Origin: Undaria pinnatifida | Taxonomy: Eukaryota; Sar; Phaeophyceae; Laminariales; Alariaceae | Assembly: GCA_012845835.1 (NCBI GenBank) | Contig: JABAKD010000007.1 | Coordinates: 5,533,358 to 5,597,357, forward strand | Length of the DNA stretch: 64,000 bases | Direction of reading: 5' to 3' | Notes under the pieces: model-generated | What the model saw: the letters and a program-made list of their open reading frames with translations, nothing else | Told to the model about the DNA's origin: nothing | Database searches by the model: none | Shown here: positions 10,992-21,080 of the stretch, piece after piece | Layout of the letters: each line of letters starts with the position of its first letter | How positions within the stretch are numbered: the first letter of the stretch is position 1 | Translations under genes and position numbers: made by a program

Positions 10992-11507
10992 ATGGGCATC
11001 TGTGTCGCGGTGAGTGTGGCTGCCCTCGATGCACTTAGTGTCAGCGTCCGACTGGCGATAGAGGGGGGCGGCGTGCAAGACAAGGAGATGTGCGAGATAC
11101 TGACCCATCTCGACATCACCCCTGGCAAGCCTGCCCACCCGGCAGCCATCGAAGCGGTTCGGGAGTGGGCAGAGTTGGAGGAGCAGGAAGAGATCGCCGA
11201 AGCTCTGATGCAAGATGCGAAGGACTCGATTCTTAACGTGGTGAACGACACCTGCGGCAAGGACAAAGGTCCTTCTGAAGACGAGCTAGACGAGGGGTTC
11301 GAGAGTCCGGAAGAAGTTTCCTTGATGGCGCCACCGCCGTACTCGGAAATCTCGTCGCTGTTTGGGCAGCTAGAGCAGTACGCAGAGTCGTGTGGTATAT
11401 CAGAGGCAGGGTGCTATCTTCGCAAGGCGAAGATGTCCTTTCTCGCAGCGCATGCCTCTAGGCCAGCAAGGCAGACGGATATCCGCGCCATGTTTTCTAA
11501 GACGTAG
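10992..11507 (+). pseudogene. C-terminal fragment of a pogo/Tigger-type transposase
   Basis: About 171 codons from the first in-frame ATG (10,992) to TAG at 11,505-11,507. The pattern is that of the tail of Tigger/pogo transposases: an acidic middle (about residues 85-105), a Pro-Pro-Pro stretch, an amphipathic helix (ISSLFGQLEQYAESCG), and a final 'RQTDIRAMFSK'. The last resembles the KQTxItdFF tail known as a PCNA-binding box in pogo transposase. None of the DDE catalytic acids lies in this part. Just upstream (10,934-11,038), in another frame, is a Cys/His-rich stretch with C-x3-C-x-C-x2-C spacing that could be the rest of the same protein after a frameshift. Confidence 0.65.
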
Positions 11508-12046
11508 TCGAGTGTACAGCAGTACTCTCCGAGGTTCCTGTAGAGTACGAAGTGTGAAGTACGAGTACACCACACTTTTTTTGTGTTGTGTTTCCTTAGA
11601 GTGTTTCAAGTCCAAACTCCGGGGCACACGCTGCGGTTTGTAGCAAGACGAGCAGGAGCGTACAGCAGTAGAAGGGGGGTTCCAGCAGGTGTTATGTGCA
11701 CGTACAGTATGTCACCCGGATGCGGGTACACACAAGTGGTGGTTCTCTTCGCGATGCTTGATACGTTTCAGCTAAGTTTTAATGTCTATCCCGCACTACC
11801 GCTGCTGTATTCGTACTACTGGTCCCGCGGCAATCATGCTGTACTGCTATATTCAGCAGCCACATATGACGCTATCTAGTTTTGATCGCAATGCCAACGC
11901 TACTTTCATTCCCAGTATATGGGCTTTTACCCGGTTTAGCGGTTGTAAACCGCTAAATTGGGACCCAGAATAGCGGTTATTAACCGCTAAACCGGTTTAC
12001 CGGGCGGTCCCGGTTTAGCGGTTATTTCGCCCTTTGGCACTAGGGA

Positions 12047-12069
12047 CCGCTAAACCGGGACCCCTACTG
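12047..12069 (-). repeat. Right terminal inverted repeat of the pogo-like element
   Basis: Exact complement of 10,642-10,664, followed by TA. Confidence 0.93.
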
Positions 12070-12188
12070 TATCACACCCGCCTTAGTTAGTAGTTTGTAG
12101 TTTACCGATCACCGGCTATTACGCCACTTTTCTCCTCCACCTACACCACCACCGGGGCGCCACACGTACCAACCTACTCCACACCATG

Positions 12189-12420
12189 TACTCGGTGCTT
12201 TCGAGCGGCACACAGCGCTCGCTGGCGCCACAGCAAGCACCTTCTACTGCACATCTTCCAGGTCAAGGGCTCAACGCTCTTGAACCGTAGAGTATTGCAT
12301 AGTTTCTAGCAGTAATCCCAAGGCAGGGGTGCAGCGTTTCAGGAAAAATCGTGTTTGGGCGGTTGAGCTTCTAAATTGTGGCCTTATCGGCAACGAATGC
12401 ATCATGATTTCATAGCACAT
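12189..12420. other. Right flank of the copia insertion, no feature recognised
   Basis: Sequence continues directly from the CCATG duplication. No family G homology could be followed with confidence. Confidence 0.4.
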
Positions 12421-12675
12421 GGACGCATGTAACGATAGAGGTATCAATTTTCGTCTGAACTGGTGTCTGGATGACTTAAGACACCCCTCACCCCAAAATC
12501 GTCGGAAAGAGGCAATCGTTTTGCACGACTGTAGATAGTTGTGTACCTAGGCTGTGGATTGTGGTCATCCGGTAGCAGTTCATTTGTCTCCAAATCAGTT
12601 TTTGGGAGAGGTCTTAAGCTCCAAAGTTAAGGAAACCTCCGAAAACCAACGGTGAACCTCTTCCGTAGCACGCGT
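12421..12675. mobile_element. Family E foldback element (MITE), copy 1
   Basis: The left end 'ggacgcatgtaacgatagag' and the complement of the right end (gacgcgtgctacggaagagg) match each other and the ends of the copy at 13,781-14,044. About 255 bp, no coding sequence. Terminal repeats of about 25 bp with mismatches. Confidence 0.6.
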
Positions 12676-13780
12676 CATGTCTGGTTTGTTGGACTAACTC
12701 CGAGAAATGTTGGCCGGGCTTCAGCGAACGAAAGTCTTCGAAGTCTTGTTTCTGGTGGGCTATTGGGTCACTCGTGCTGGGAACTCAGAAACTTCTCAAG
12801 AATTCCCTGCAGAACCCAAACCACGGGATGACACAGAGTGCGTATTTCAAAGCTGGGTGTTTTCGATTTGTACACTTTTGCTTCCTGACTGAGAGATTTT
12901 TGTGGGTTCGTTCCCCTAGCCCGTACCTCCTGCAAAATGTTAAATCATGGCGAGGAGTCACTTCCGTGTCCCGATAAAAAGATAGAAAGGAGTTCTTGGG
13001 CGCACACTGCGGTGACTTCGTGGGTAGTCGATCATGTCAAGCTAATTAGTTAACTCTTGTCCGTTGTCATTGACGAGAAACGGTAATTGGCCTGCTCGAG
13101 GAATTCGTCCGCGAATGGCACCTTCCCATTATGCCAAAAAGGCCTCTCTCTTGCAAATATTTGTTTTCTGTCATATTCCCGCCACTCCCCCCCTCCCACA
13201 CACAAACTCACGAAGGCTGCCAATGCACCCTCCCCACCCCCATCACCCAGACCCGGAACCCATCTAACAGCCCTTATGCCGCCCACTACCCTCCCCGGCT
13301 GTGGTGACGTCGGCGAAACCTAAAGTGAGCTAAATAACGAGATTTTGTCTCTTCCGCGAGAAGGCCCGTACCTCTTGCAAGGCTAGGCCTCGGGATGGCA
13401 GTTCTTGAAGGGGCATCGACACGTTAACCTCGTTGCATAGAGCGAATCAGGAAACCTCTGGTCGCTCAAGAAGAACTATGACCGATACGTTCAGGCAATA
13501 CGACTACCCCGTCAGTGCCCCCTGCCTCGCCCCCTTTGTCGCTCTACGACCAGACACGGTAGTAGTATCCGCCCGCACGGTTGTCGTAGAGGCACTCCTC
13601 CTTCTGATGCTCTGTTTCTCCGAAAGGTTTTCCTGTGGCCTACCTTGGTAGATTATATATTCTCGACGCTTTCGGCGAGATGCCGTCGAACCATATTCCA
13701 ACACCAGCTGACTCCCACTCACATCTGCCCAGCGTCTAAATGTAGTTTGTAGTAGTAGTGTATCTTGTGTGATGAAGGAC
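12676..13780. other. No gene recognised
   Basis: Open frames below 110 codons, none with a known domain. A single half-palindrome 'gggtcactcgtgctgg' near 12,765 may be a family D remnant. Confidence 0.4.
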
Positions 13781-14044
13781 GGACGCGTGCTACGATAAAG
13801 GTGCACCACTTGTATTTCTGGGACCCGTGTTCTTTATTCCGGAGATTGAAACCTCTCCCAAAAAAAGATTTGAGAGAGAAATAAAACTGCTACAAAGATG
13901 AAGAAATCCACGTCACTACTAGGTACCCGAGGAGAAACGCGAAAAACAAAATGGCTTGTTGTTGGCGATTTAACGTTAACGAGTCCCGTCTTTCGGAAAA
14001 TGTTTAAGAAGAAAAGCGTGCTACCTCTATCGTAGCATGCGTCC
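13781..14044. mobile_element. Family E foldback element (MITE), copy 2
   Basis: The left end 'ggacgcgtgctacgataaag' is complementary to the right end 'ctatcgtagcatgcgtcc'. About 264 bp, AT-rich inside, non-coding. This is the best-preserved copy of the family. Confidence 0.7.
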
Positions 14045-14059
14045 AAGGCTACAAACGCC

Positions 14060-14330
14060 GGGGAGGGGGGTTGCTTCCGTTGTCACACCTGGGTTTGAGC
14101 TGACTCGCACGATCGAGTCCACAGACCACACGGACAAACAGACCCTTGGCGGGGCGGTCTCGTTTGACGCAATAGCATGTAGCTTGCCCTTCCATTTCGG
14201 ACTGATATAGCGCGGATTCGAGACAGGAACTGAGAGCAAGCTTGTGGAACCCGCAAAGCAACACAGGGAGTACTCTCGCGAGTGACCCCGAGCCATAGCC
14301 CAAAAAAGTCCCAAACGCGACCCCATCAAC
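14060..14330. repeat. Family D repeat with two CACTCG/CGAGTG sites
   Basis: Site 1 at 14,101-14,120 (ctgactcgcacgatcgagtc) follows 'gggtttgag'. Site 2 at 14,271-14,285 (tactctcgcgagtga) precedes 'ccccgagccatagcccaaaaaa'. The same pair of contexts occurs at 17,330-17,640, 20,850-21,080 and partly at 24,190-24,440. It is non-coding. Confidence 0.55.
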
Positions 14331-14559
14331 GAAACCTGGGCTGTGTACACATACGAAGTAGGACACAAACCCCACACGGTAGGGGGGCTACGCCCTTTTC
14401 CGCTACCGGGTTTGATCAAATCGCTCAAGAGGACTCTCTGGCTCACGGGGCAAATACACTATTAGGTAGATGTTTATACAGGCAGAGCGTGGCTTACCAT
14501 TCCATTGCCGACTCATATAGGAAGGAGTGGAAACAACGCGAAATATATAGATCGCCAAG

Positions 14560-14640
14560 GGACGTGGGGGGGGGGCACTCGCACTAGTGACCCCGAACCA
14601 CCGACTGCAACGAAAGACGTTAGACGTGACCACCCCGCCG
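14560..14640. repeat. Family D partial copy
   Basis: 'cactcgcactagtgacccc' (about 14,576-14,594) is followed by 'gactgcaacgaaagacg'. This is the inverted form of the context at 24,200-24,260. Confidence 0.5.
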
Positions 14641-17330
14641 TGAAATGTTTCGCTAGTTACATCCACGAAGACTTATGGTGCTGACAGTAGAAGATCCGGA
14701 ATTCTCTTCCTGAACACTGAGATGCCCGTCCAAGTCCCACACACCGTTGTTTCCGTCGTCTTCCTCGTCGAGGATGTTCGACCGGGGCCACGCCCCCATT
14801 TTGTTTCTGGCCAAGATCGTACCAACCATCAGGGTCGCTGCGTATGCCCTCCCCTCCCCCTTTGGTTCCCCTCTGTTCCCTAAGATGCGCGGGATGACGA
14901 TATACCCCTCACTTCGTCGAGTGGACCTCCACGACACAAGCACTGAACGTCGTCGCACATGTAAGTGGTGTCGTACTGCGTTGAACTGGCGACATGAGTA
15001 CGATTTAGAGAGATGGAGAGAAACTGCCAGTAGTTGTCTGGAACAGCCCTCACATGTACTGATAATATTGCCGTTCCTCTTTTTATCGCCCCCCACCCTC
15101 GCGGCCGTTATCGTATCCGTTTGCCGCTGTACTTTCCCCGAACAGCCATTTTCGTTGCATTAACCTCCTGGGCCTCCCCTCTGCTCCCGTATCGTCCACA
15201 CGACGGGGCATAATCGTTGGACTGAAAGTGGAAAGTTGCACGATTCCACCAAATTGATGCCCCCCAAACGTACGGCACGTCTTGCGGTCTCGGCCCCACC
15301 CAAATATAAAACCGTCTGGGTAGGGAAAGCGAGATCAAGCGGGGAGCCACCCAATTCCAGGGAGACGTCTGGATACTCCATATAGTCCCGCCGTGGAAGT
15401 GCCCGCTAGTGTTGCTTGAGATATGGACATGCGATATAGCCGGTATATGCCTTGACCCAGTAGCGTGTGTTAGCCGTTTCGCGGATTAGCCGTTGTTGGC
15501 TGGAAGATCGTCATAGAGCAGACGCAACCATGCCCTGGTGGGTGCTGACCTGACGACGGTTTGCCCCTCATGTCAACTCTCTGAAGACCTACGTTGTCGT
15601 CGCCGTCATTGTTGTCGCGAACGCGTAACTCTTGCGACGCATTGTTAGCACACCGGCTACGGAATGGCGACATTACGCCCCCGCTGTCACTGCCCTGTGT
15701 TCGATAAGCACTCGAATGGCTTTAAAAGTCGCCAAAGACCGAATACAGGTCTACTTATCTCGTTGACGCGTCAAAACGAGCGACTTTCCATGTGGTGAAT
15801 GTCGAGACACTTACGGGCAAAACGTGACCACGTTGCGGTAACCTTCACCTGGACACTTTAATGTCTCTTCTTATTGCGGATGCTGAGTTTCACCCGCCAG
15901 CAGAAGGGGTGCTCCCGCGTGATGGAGAAGTTGCACTCAACGTCGTTCCCTCGATTCCTTCGTACTATATTTCATTCCAACATATATATTCATGGCATTG
16001 AGAGCGTACCATGGTGGCTTTCATCAGCATCGACTTTGTCAAATTTGTCGTCGTAGCCACCCGATATGTTTTCCTCGTCACGAGTTCAGCTACGTGAAGC
16101 TTTCGCGACGTTTCCTCTCCACCGCTTGGATCAGCCTTGCAGTCTGCCAGGTACAGTCGGTGGTGAGGGGTCAAGGGGATATTGGGAATCGGTCGACAAT
16201 AAGTTATACCCGGAAGATACCGATAACTGTTTTCCGACACTCTTGGTGCGTCAAGATTGTGTCGATTAATGTCACGTCAAGATAGTTTGATCCCGGGGAA
16301 GCCTGAGACACTTGCTACGGCAGATGTGCTACAACTACTTCGTCAAGTCGGTTGCTTCAGATTCGTGCCGACGAGAGGGATGCGAGCAGTATCTGGCAAC
16401 AACATGGTTTGAAAAGAGTAGCGGGGCTCCTTGGCTCAGATTCTCCCGAATGTCGTTTCATTTTTTTGAACTTTGTTATATTCTGCTTGACATAGGCCAT
16501 GGGGTTTGTTCATCGGGCTACACATTCAGTTCGTGTTTAGATCAGGGGTACGGCCAGCTCTTGAAGCGAGGGGGATAGTAAAACAGGCAATGCACCTTTA
16601 CCGCTGTAGTATGGTTCTTCGAGGTGCTGGAACGTCTAACGTGCAAAGACCGATTTCGAGCGTTGAATGGAAAAGTGCAAACCCGATAAACGAGCCCGTG
16701 GCCCAGCTACTAAAAGAAGTAGCAAAAAGAAGACGCTTGTAAGAAAGTTGGATTTATGACGAGCCCTGTGCCTCAATAGACATTTCAGACGAAACCGCCG
16801 TACCCCCGCTGCTGCAGGTGCATCGTCAACAACAATCGAAACAGGTTTACTACGCGCCAAGTCTACGTTCTAGAGGGTATGTTCTATTTTTTACGGCCGG
16901 GTTTCGACCACTGACCCGAGTGACTCTGTTCATAGATGAAAATCAGACTTCGAGCATTATGGTTGGCACAGGGCAGCTAATATTTTGGTTGTGGGTATCA
17001 TATTGCAAGAAAAAAACACGAAACAGACTAATACGGCAATGGAACAGGCGTGTAACTAGGGCGAGGTAACCCGACCCAGTAACAATAAAGAGGCCACAAA
17101 TGTTACCCCCTTAAATGGTAGCCATGGCTTATGCCTCTGTTTCTCTTACCAGGCTGTTTCGTGTCTTACCAAACCTGGTACGAGATAATCGTCTGAACGT
17201 TTCGATGTGGCCTTTGGATGCACCTGATGCATACTCCCTCGGTATAAGAGGGAAACTTATGTAACTACTACGTCAACTGTTTTCAAGCCCTGCGTCATAC
17301 TCTTCTTGCACCTTGAAAATGACCCCATCT
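14641..17330. other. No gene recognised
   Basis: Several open frames of 60-150 codons on both strands overlap each other. None shows a domain, signal peptide or membrane pattern I can name. A spliced gene with short exons cannot be excluded by eye. Confidence 0.4.
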
Positions 17331-17640
17331 AGGGTACGGGGTGTGGGTCTCCATTCATACAACCGTGCTTTGAGCCACTCGCACGAGCGACTCCTGACAA
17401 AGACCCTTCCGGCGACTGTTTACGCCCGGTGAAGGTTAGCATCTCATGAAGGGTTCATATCGCCATATTGTTTCAACACGTAGAAGGCGTAAGACCGCAT
17501 AGGAATTGGACGATCAATCAGGCGAGAGAAGCCGACAAAAATGACAAGGCTATGTTGCAAGGGTTATGTTGCTTTCGTGGGCCTTCTTTTGCATTGCCTC
17601 GGGGTCATTCGCGCGACGAAACCCCCCTGTTCCTGATGCG
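17330..17640. repeat. Family D repeat with two CACTCG/CGAGTG sites
   Basis: Sites at 17,376-17,393 (cactcgcacgagcgactc, after 'ctttgagc') and 17,605-17,619 (tcattcgcgcgacga, after 'gcattgcctcgggg'). Both flanks match the other family D copies. Confidence 0.55.
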
Positions 17641-18330
17641 GTGTTAAGGTTTTTGTGCTGTAATCATTTTTTGCTGTGATATGGGTCTGCAATGGCATGG
17701 TCATCGTCGCCGCGCCAGAAAAATATTTCTCAAAACTTCTTCGTCCGTGCGGTGTACGGAACCACTCGTGCGACTATTGTCAGCTCAAACCAGGAATTGA
17801 AAATCGGAGTAGCCCCCCTACCGCAGCCTTTGTTAGAAAACAAAAAAAACAGACGTAACCTCCCTACCCTAGCCCTGGTTAAATAGTCAAGTTTGAGAGT
17901 CTTCTATTTGAAGGCTGCCTATTGGTCGGGGTTTACTGAATCAGCGGCAGGGTTTTTCATGGGTTGGTCGTTTTAATTTCCCGGTAAAACTTGCTGGGTA
18001 GTCCAACAATCAAATCTGGCTTCCTTAACGATGACATTGCACTGGTTTACCGCCTAGTTGCTTTGAAAGGCATTTTCGTCGGAACATCGTGTTTTAGAGA
18101 GACACGGCACACGGCACATACGGCCGTTCTCGTCCTTGGTCATGACATACATGTGTACATCGACCTTCACTCCCCGTGTTTGACACTCGACGGAATTCCG
18201 TGAAGTATTTTTTAACAGCATGCATCTTCTGTGAAATACATTCTTAATGCCTTGGATTTAATTTCTTTAAAATAGATTGTTGGAGAGAGTGGAAAGTACA
18301 TCGCGTCGTCATGAAGTACTGTGAGGACCC
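17641..18330. other. No feature recognised
   Basis: No repeat end or domain seen. 'accactcgtgcgactattg' near 17,762 is a weak family D site. Confidence 0.4.
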
Positions 18331-18440
18331 ATGCGCACAGCAAAACGCGCGATCGGAGTGTCAGACACACCTTGCAAAGAAGAGGGTCCCCGAAATGATC
18401 GTTGTTGCAGCGTGAGTGTATTTACATATTTATTACGATA
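18330..18440 (+). repeat. Family A 3'-end fragment
   Basis: 'cgcgcgatcggagtgtcagacacaccttgcaaag' type order (given here in outline), then a diverged 'gagtgtatt' end. Only the last 100 bp of the family is present. Confidence 0.6.
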
Positions 18441-19394
18441 TGTGAGATAGACGGTGACCGCACTAGGTTCACAACTGCGCTAGCACATCCATATATCGTG
18501 CTTTGGACCACAAACGCCACCTAGAATCTTCTGTTTATGGCCATCTGCGGAGAAATATAGTGCCCCATGGTCTCAGACTCCAGGTTCTGCCTCCTTGTCC
18601 AGGCCGATACTCGTAGGCATTCTCGAAGCGGTGTTCCGGTCAGATTTGCTACAGACAAAGATTAACTTTGTTATCCAATACGTCATTGTATAGAAAAAAC
18701 CACAGCAATATATCCCCACTAAATTTGTCAACCACCCGGAAGTAGGAGTCGTTTGCGAAGTAGCAAATCTGGTAGGGCGGGGTTGCGTAGGAAAACATGT
18801 AGGACTACGAGTGTTGTACTATATATAGGAAAACATGTCGTGTTAAAATAGTATTGAAATTGTTGAGCGTACAAAAAGAATCGAACGCCCCACCGAATCG
18901 TTTCCCCACCGCTCGTAACATAACTAATACCAGCTAGTGTTTTGAAGCCATTTTTTTTCGTGTGTTCCTTGGCCTTGGGCTTTGACATTCGTCGGTTTCA
19001 TAACTTTCCTTCGTTGTTTTCTACCAACATACGTTCTGGATCGCCAACGAACACCTTATACTAGGCACACATGGAGATGGTGGTTAGTTGGCTGTTGTAC
19101 ATTTTTTGACGTATAGCTGCTGACACTTGTAGCGATATAGAGGCAGCATTTTTCATGGTCGTTTTTTACTTATTTCTTCATTTGACCGGGCCGAGCCCCT
19201 TAACCCCTAAAGAAGTAATCGATACCACATTCTTAATCACGCACTACAAAACTTTATATGTTGTGCTAGGCCACGGCGCGTGTCCATTGGGTTACAGTTT
19301 AGTTTGCTAAAAATCTGTATTTGGGTATTGAGATATCACTTGCAAGTCAAGCCAGACATGACTCACAGAAGAAAAGGTGGCGACGACCCAGGCT
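18441..19394. other. No gene recognised
   Basis: No domain-bearing frame or terminal repeat seen. The composition is AT-richer than in neighbouring segments. Confidence 0.4.
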
Positions 19395-19475
19395 GCGGCA
19401 CGGCGGTCACTCTCGGGGGCTCTTTTGGCAGCGTGACTCGGGGTCACTCGCGCGAGTGACCCACTTGATATTTGA
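19395..19475. repeat. Family D fragment with a perfect 22-bp palindrome
   Basis: 19,441-19,462 reads GGGTCACTCGC followed by its exact complement. The left context 'ggctcttttggcagcgtgactc' agrees with the other family D right sites. Confidence 0.6.
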
Positions 19476-19523
19476 TAAAGCGTTTCAAAAGCGTTCGTGC
19501 TATATTCATGCTGGGGGATAGTC

Positions 19524-19769
19524 GTTCAACGGTAGAACCCCCATTATTTTCCTTCACGAAATCGCCGGTTTTAAAACCAGGTGCCGTTCGTATCTCCTGA
19601 AATACGGTGCTCATTGTCACCCTGACGTCATCGTTCGATAACCCATTGCAAACAAAAAACTATTTGAAGAGGACATGGTTTTTTTTTTTAGCTTTCTTCC
19701 TCGTTTCGAGCAGCCATGAGACGTTCGTTTAAGAATTTCGTTGATTTTGTAGGGGGGGCTATCGTAGAA
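19524..19769. mobile_element. Family C foldback element (MITE), copy 1
   Basis: Ends 'gttcaacggtagaaccccc' and 'ggggggctatcgtagaa' pair with each other. Inside, 'aatcgccggtttt', 'cctgaaatacggtg', 'gacgtcatcgttcgataac' and 'agccatgagacgttcgtt' occur in the same order as at 43,893-44,127. 246 bp, non-coding. Confidence 0.7.
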
Positions 19770-20114
19770 TCAGTCGCGAAATGAACCAGCCATATCACGT
19801 GGCAAGGTACGACTGCGCGAGTAAAAATCACCGTCGAGAATACTTTTTTCCGCGCAAGGGTATTATATTTGTTTTATAGGGGCAACGCTGTTGGGTTTGT
19901 GCTTGCGGCTAACTTTGATCTGCCATCTTTGGCTTCGGTACGAGTAAACGTGACATCTTCTGAAACGCAGGGAAGCACTTTGGTCTCCCGAACGTGTGCA
20001 TCATGTCGTGGCTCCGAGGCGTCGTACCCCATATACCTGGTTGGTATGACCTGAGGGCAATGCCCCACAGGTCATTAGCAAAACTTATCAATTTTGTATT
20101 CTACCTGACTACCA
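19770..20114. other. No feature recognised
   Basis: Short frames only, with no repeat partner in the window. Confidence 0.4.
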
Positions 20115-20327
20115 GATATGTTGTTTCCTCCGGCTGATGGCGTTACGTCGGGTGTCGAGAGCCATCCCCCCGTCAGCCAACCTACACCAGACGTCCTGCT
20201 GTCGATCGTGCTTGCACGATCGCTAGCATGATCGATGATCCTGATGCCTGGTGTCGGATGGCTCACGGGGAGATGGCTCTCGATACCCTACTGGCCGCCA
20301 TCAGGCGGAGAAGATAATATATGTCGC
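20115..20327. repeat. Long imperfect inverted repeat (hairpin)
   Basis: The left arm (about 20,115-20,198) and the complement of the right arm (about 20,243-20,327) share 'ctgatggcg', 'gtatcgagagccat' and 'acaccag'. The arms are about 83 bp with scattered mismatches around a loop of about 45 bp. The loop itself contains the palindrome 'gatcgtgcttgcacgatc'. It could be a foldback transposon or the source of a hairpin RNA; no family partner is seen in the window. Confidence 0.7.
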
Positions 20328-20849
20328 GAAATATCAGCGTATACACCATCGGACTCCAAAGTGAGCCCGAAGTACACCCGCACACGACAAAACGAGGAAG
20401 GAGCCAGAGGGGACTCAATTCGAACATATCTGAGATTGGGACCGGCAGTCATATCAAACGTTCTAGTTTACCTTCCCCCCAAACTTTATGCAGTCATCTA
20501 ACACACATCAGACATTAGTACTCGAGCAAGAGTCAATCCTACACCTCATGCCCCCTTCCGTGACGTTTGTCTCCCGGAGAAAGAAAACCCAGTTGCCCTG
20601 TTGGTATTGGTTGAGATATACAACACGTCTTTGCGACACCCGGACGAGTCAAGAGGAATGGTGGAGACTCCAGCGAAAACAACAGCGAACCTAATCCAAT
20701 TGCATTAATAACTAGCCACAGGCTGGCCCCGACCAAAGGCTTGAATGTATACACTGTGTGTGCGATTTACAAAGTTTCGCCTGGGCAAGAGTTGTGTGCG
20801 CAGCACATTATAGACATATTGTATTGTGGCTACGGCACGGAAGGGGTGG
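20328..20849. other. No feature recognised
   Basis: No domain-bearing frame or shared repeat. Confidence 0.4.
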
Positions 20850-21080
20850 GTACATCGACGCATTCACTACACCGGGTTTGAGCCACTCGTAAAAGTGACT
20901 TCTTCATATGAATATTCTTTAATTAAAAATGTTTCAGGCGTATCTTTTTGCGCAGCGGCTAGCTCGCCATACTGCAAGGCAGGTATGACATCGCCAAACA
21001 CGAACATGACGAAAACTTGAGATCGCAATCGAAAATAGCGGTCACTCGCGCGAGTGCCCCGGCAAGCCATTGGCATAAAA
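20850..21080. repeat. Family D repeat with two CACTCG/CGAGTG sites
   Basis: Sites at 20,884-20,897 (after 'gggtttgagc') and 21,043-21,056 (cactcgcgcgagtg). The flanks match 14,060-14,330 and 17,330-17,640. Confidence 0.55.

Larger units (their letters stand above)
10642..12069 (+). mobile_element. pogo/Tigger-like (Tc1/mariner superfamily) DNA transposon, deletion derivative
   Basis: Perfect inverted ends of 23 bp, starting CAGTAGGGGTCCCGGTTTAG, with TA on both sides (10,640-10,641 and 12,070-12,071). CAGT ends plus a TA duplication are typical of pogo-like elements. Inside each end are several more copies of CGGTTTAGCGGTT in both orientations (10,676-10,810 and 11,930-12,040), likely transposase-binding sites. 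It keeps only the C-terminal part of a transposase (10,992-11,507). The DNA-binding and DDE domains are gone, so it depends on another copy for movement. Confidence 0.9.
4884..12183 (+). mobile_element. Ty1/copia LTR retrotransposon, internally deleted, with nested DNA transposon
   Basis: Two LTRs begin TGTTGGACG and end CACA, and are flanked by the 5-bp duplication CCATG (4,879-4,883 and 12,184-12,188). Between them lie, in order, a gag-like frame, an aspartic protease (DSGAS), a proline-rich repeat region, a short C-terminal piece of reverse transcriptase and a RNase H domain. The order PR before RT-RH with no downstream integrase fits copia rather than gypsy. The integrase core and the RT palm are missing. 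The coding frames are shifted at several points, so this copy is not autonomous. The LTRs differ at only about six sites, pointing to recent insertion. A 1.4-kb pogo-like element splits the 3' LTR. Confidence 0.92.
10250..12183 (+). repeat. 3' LTR of the copia element, split by a transposon
   Basis: The LTR runs 10,250-10,641 and 12,072-12,183. Removing the 1,428-bp insertion and one TA copy leaves exactly 504 bp, equal to the 5' LTR. The duplication CCATG follows at 12,184. Confidence 0.93.

Noticed and set aside
11005-11039. Intron in the pogo-like transposase (GTGAGT donor, TTAG acceptor)
   Set aside because: The implied intron would be about 30 bp, too short, and the frame after it is already open without splicing.
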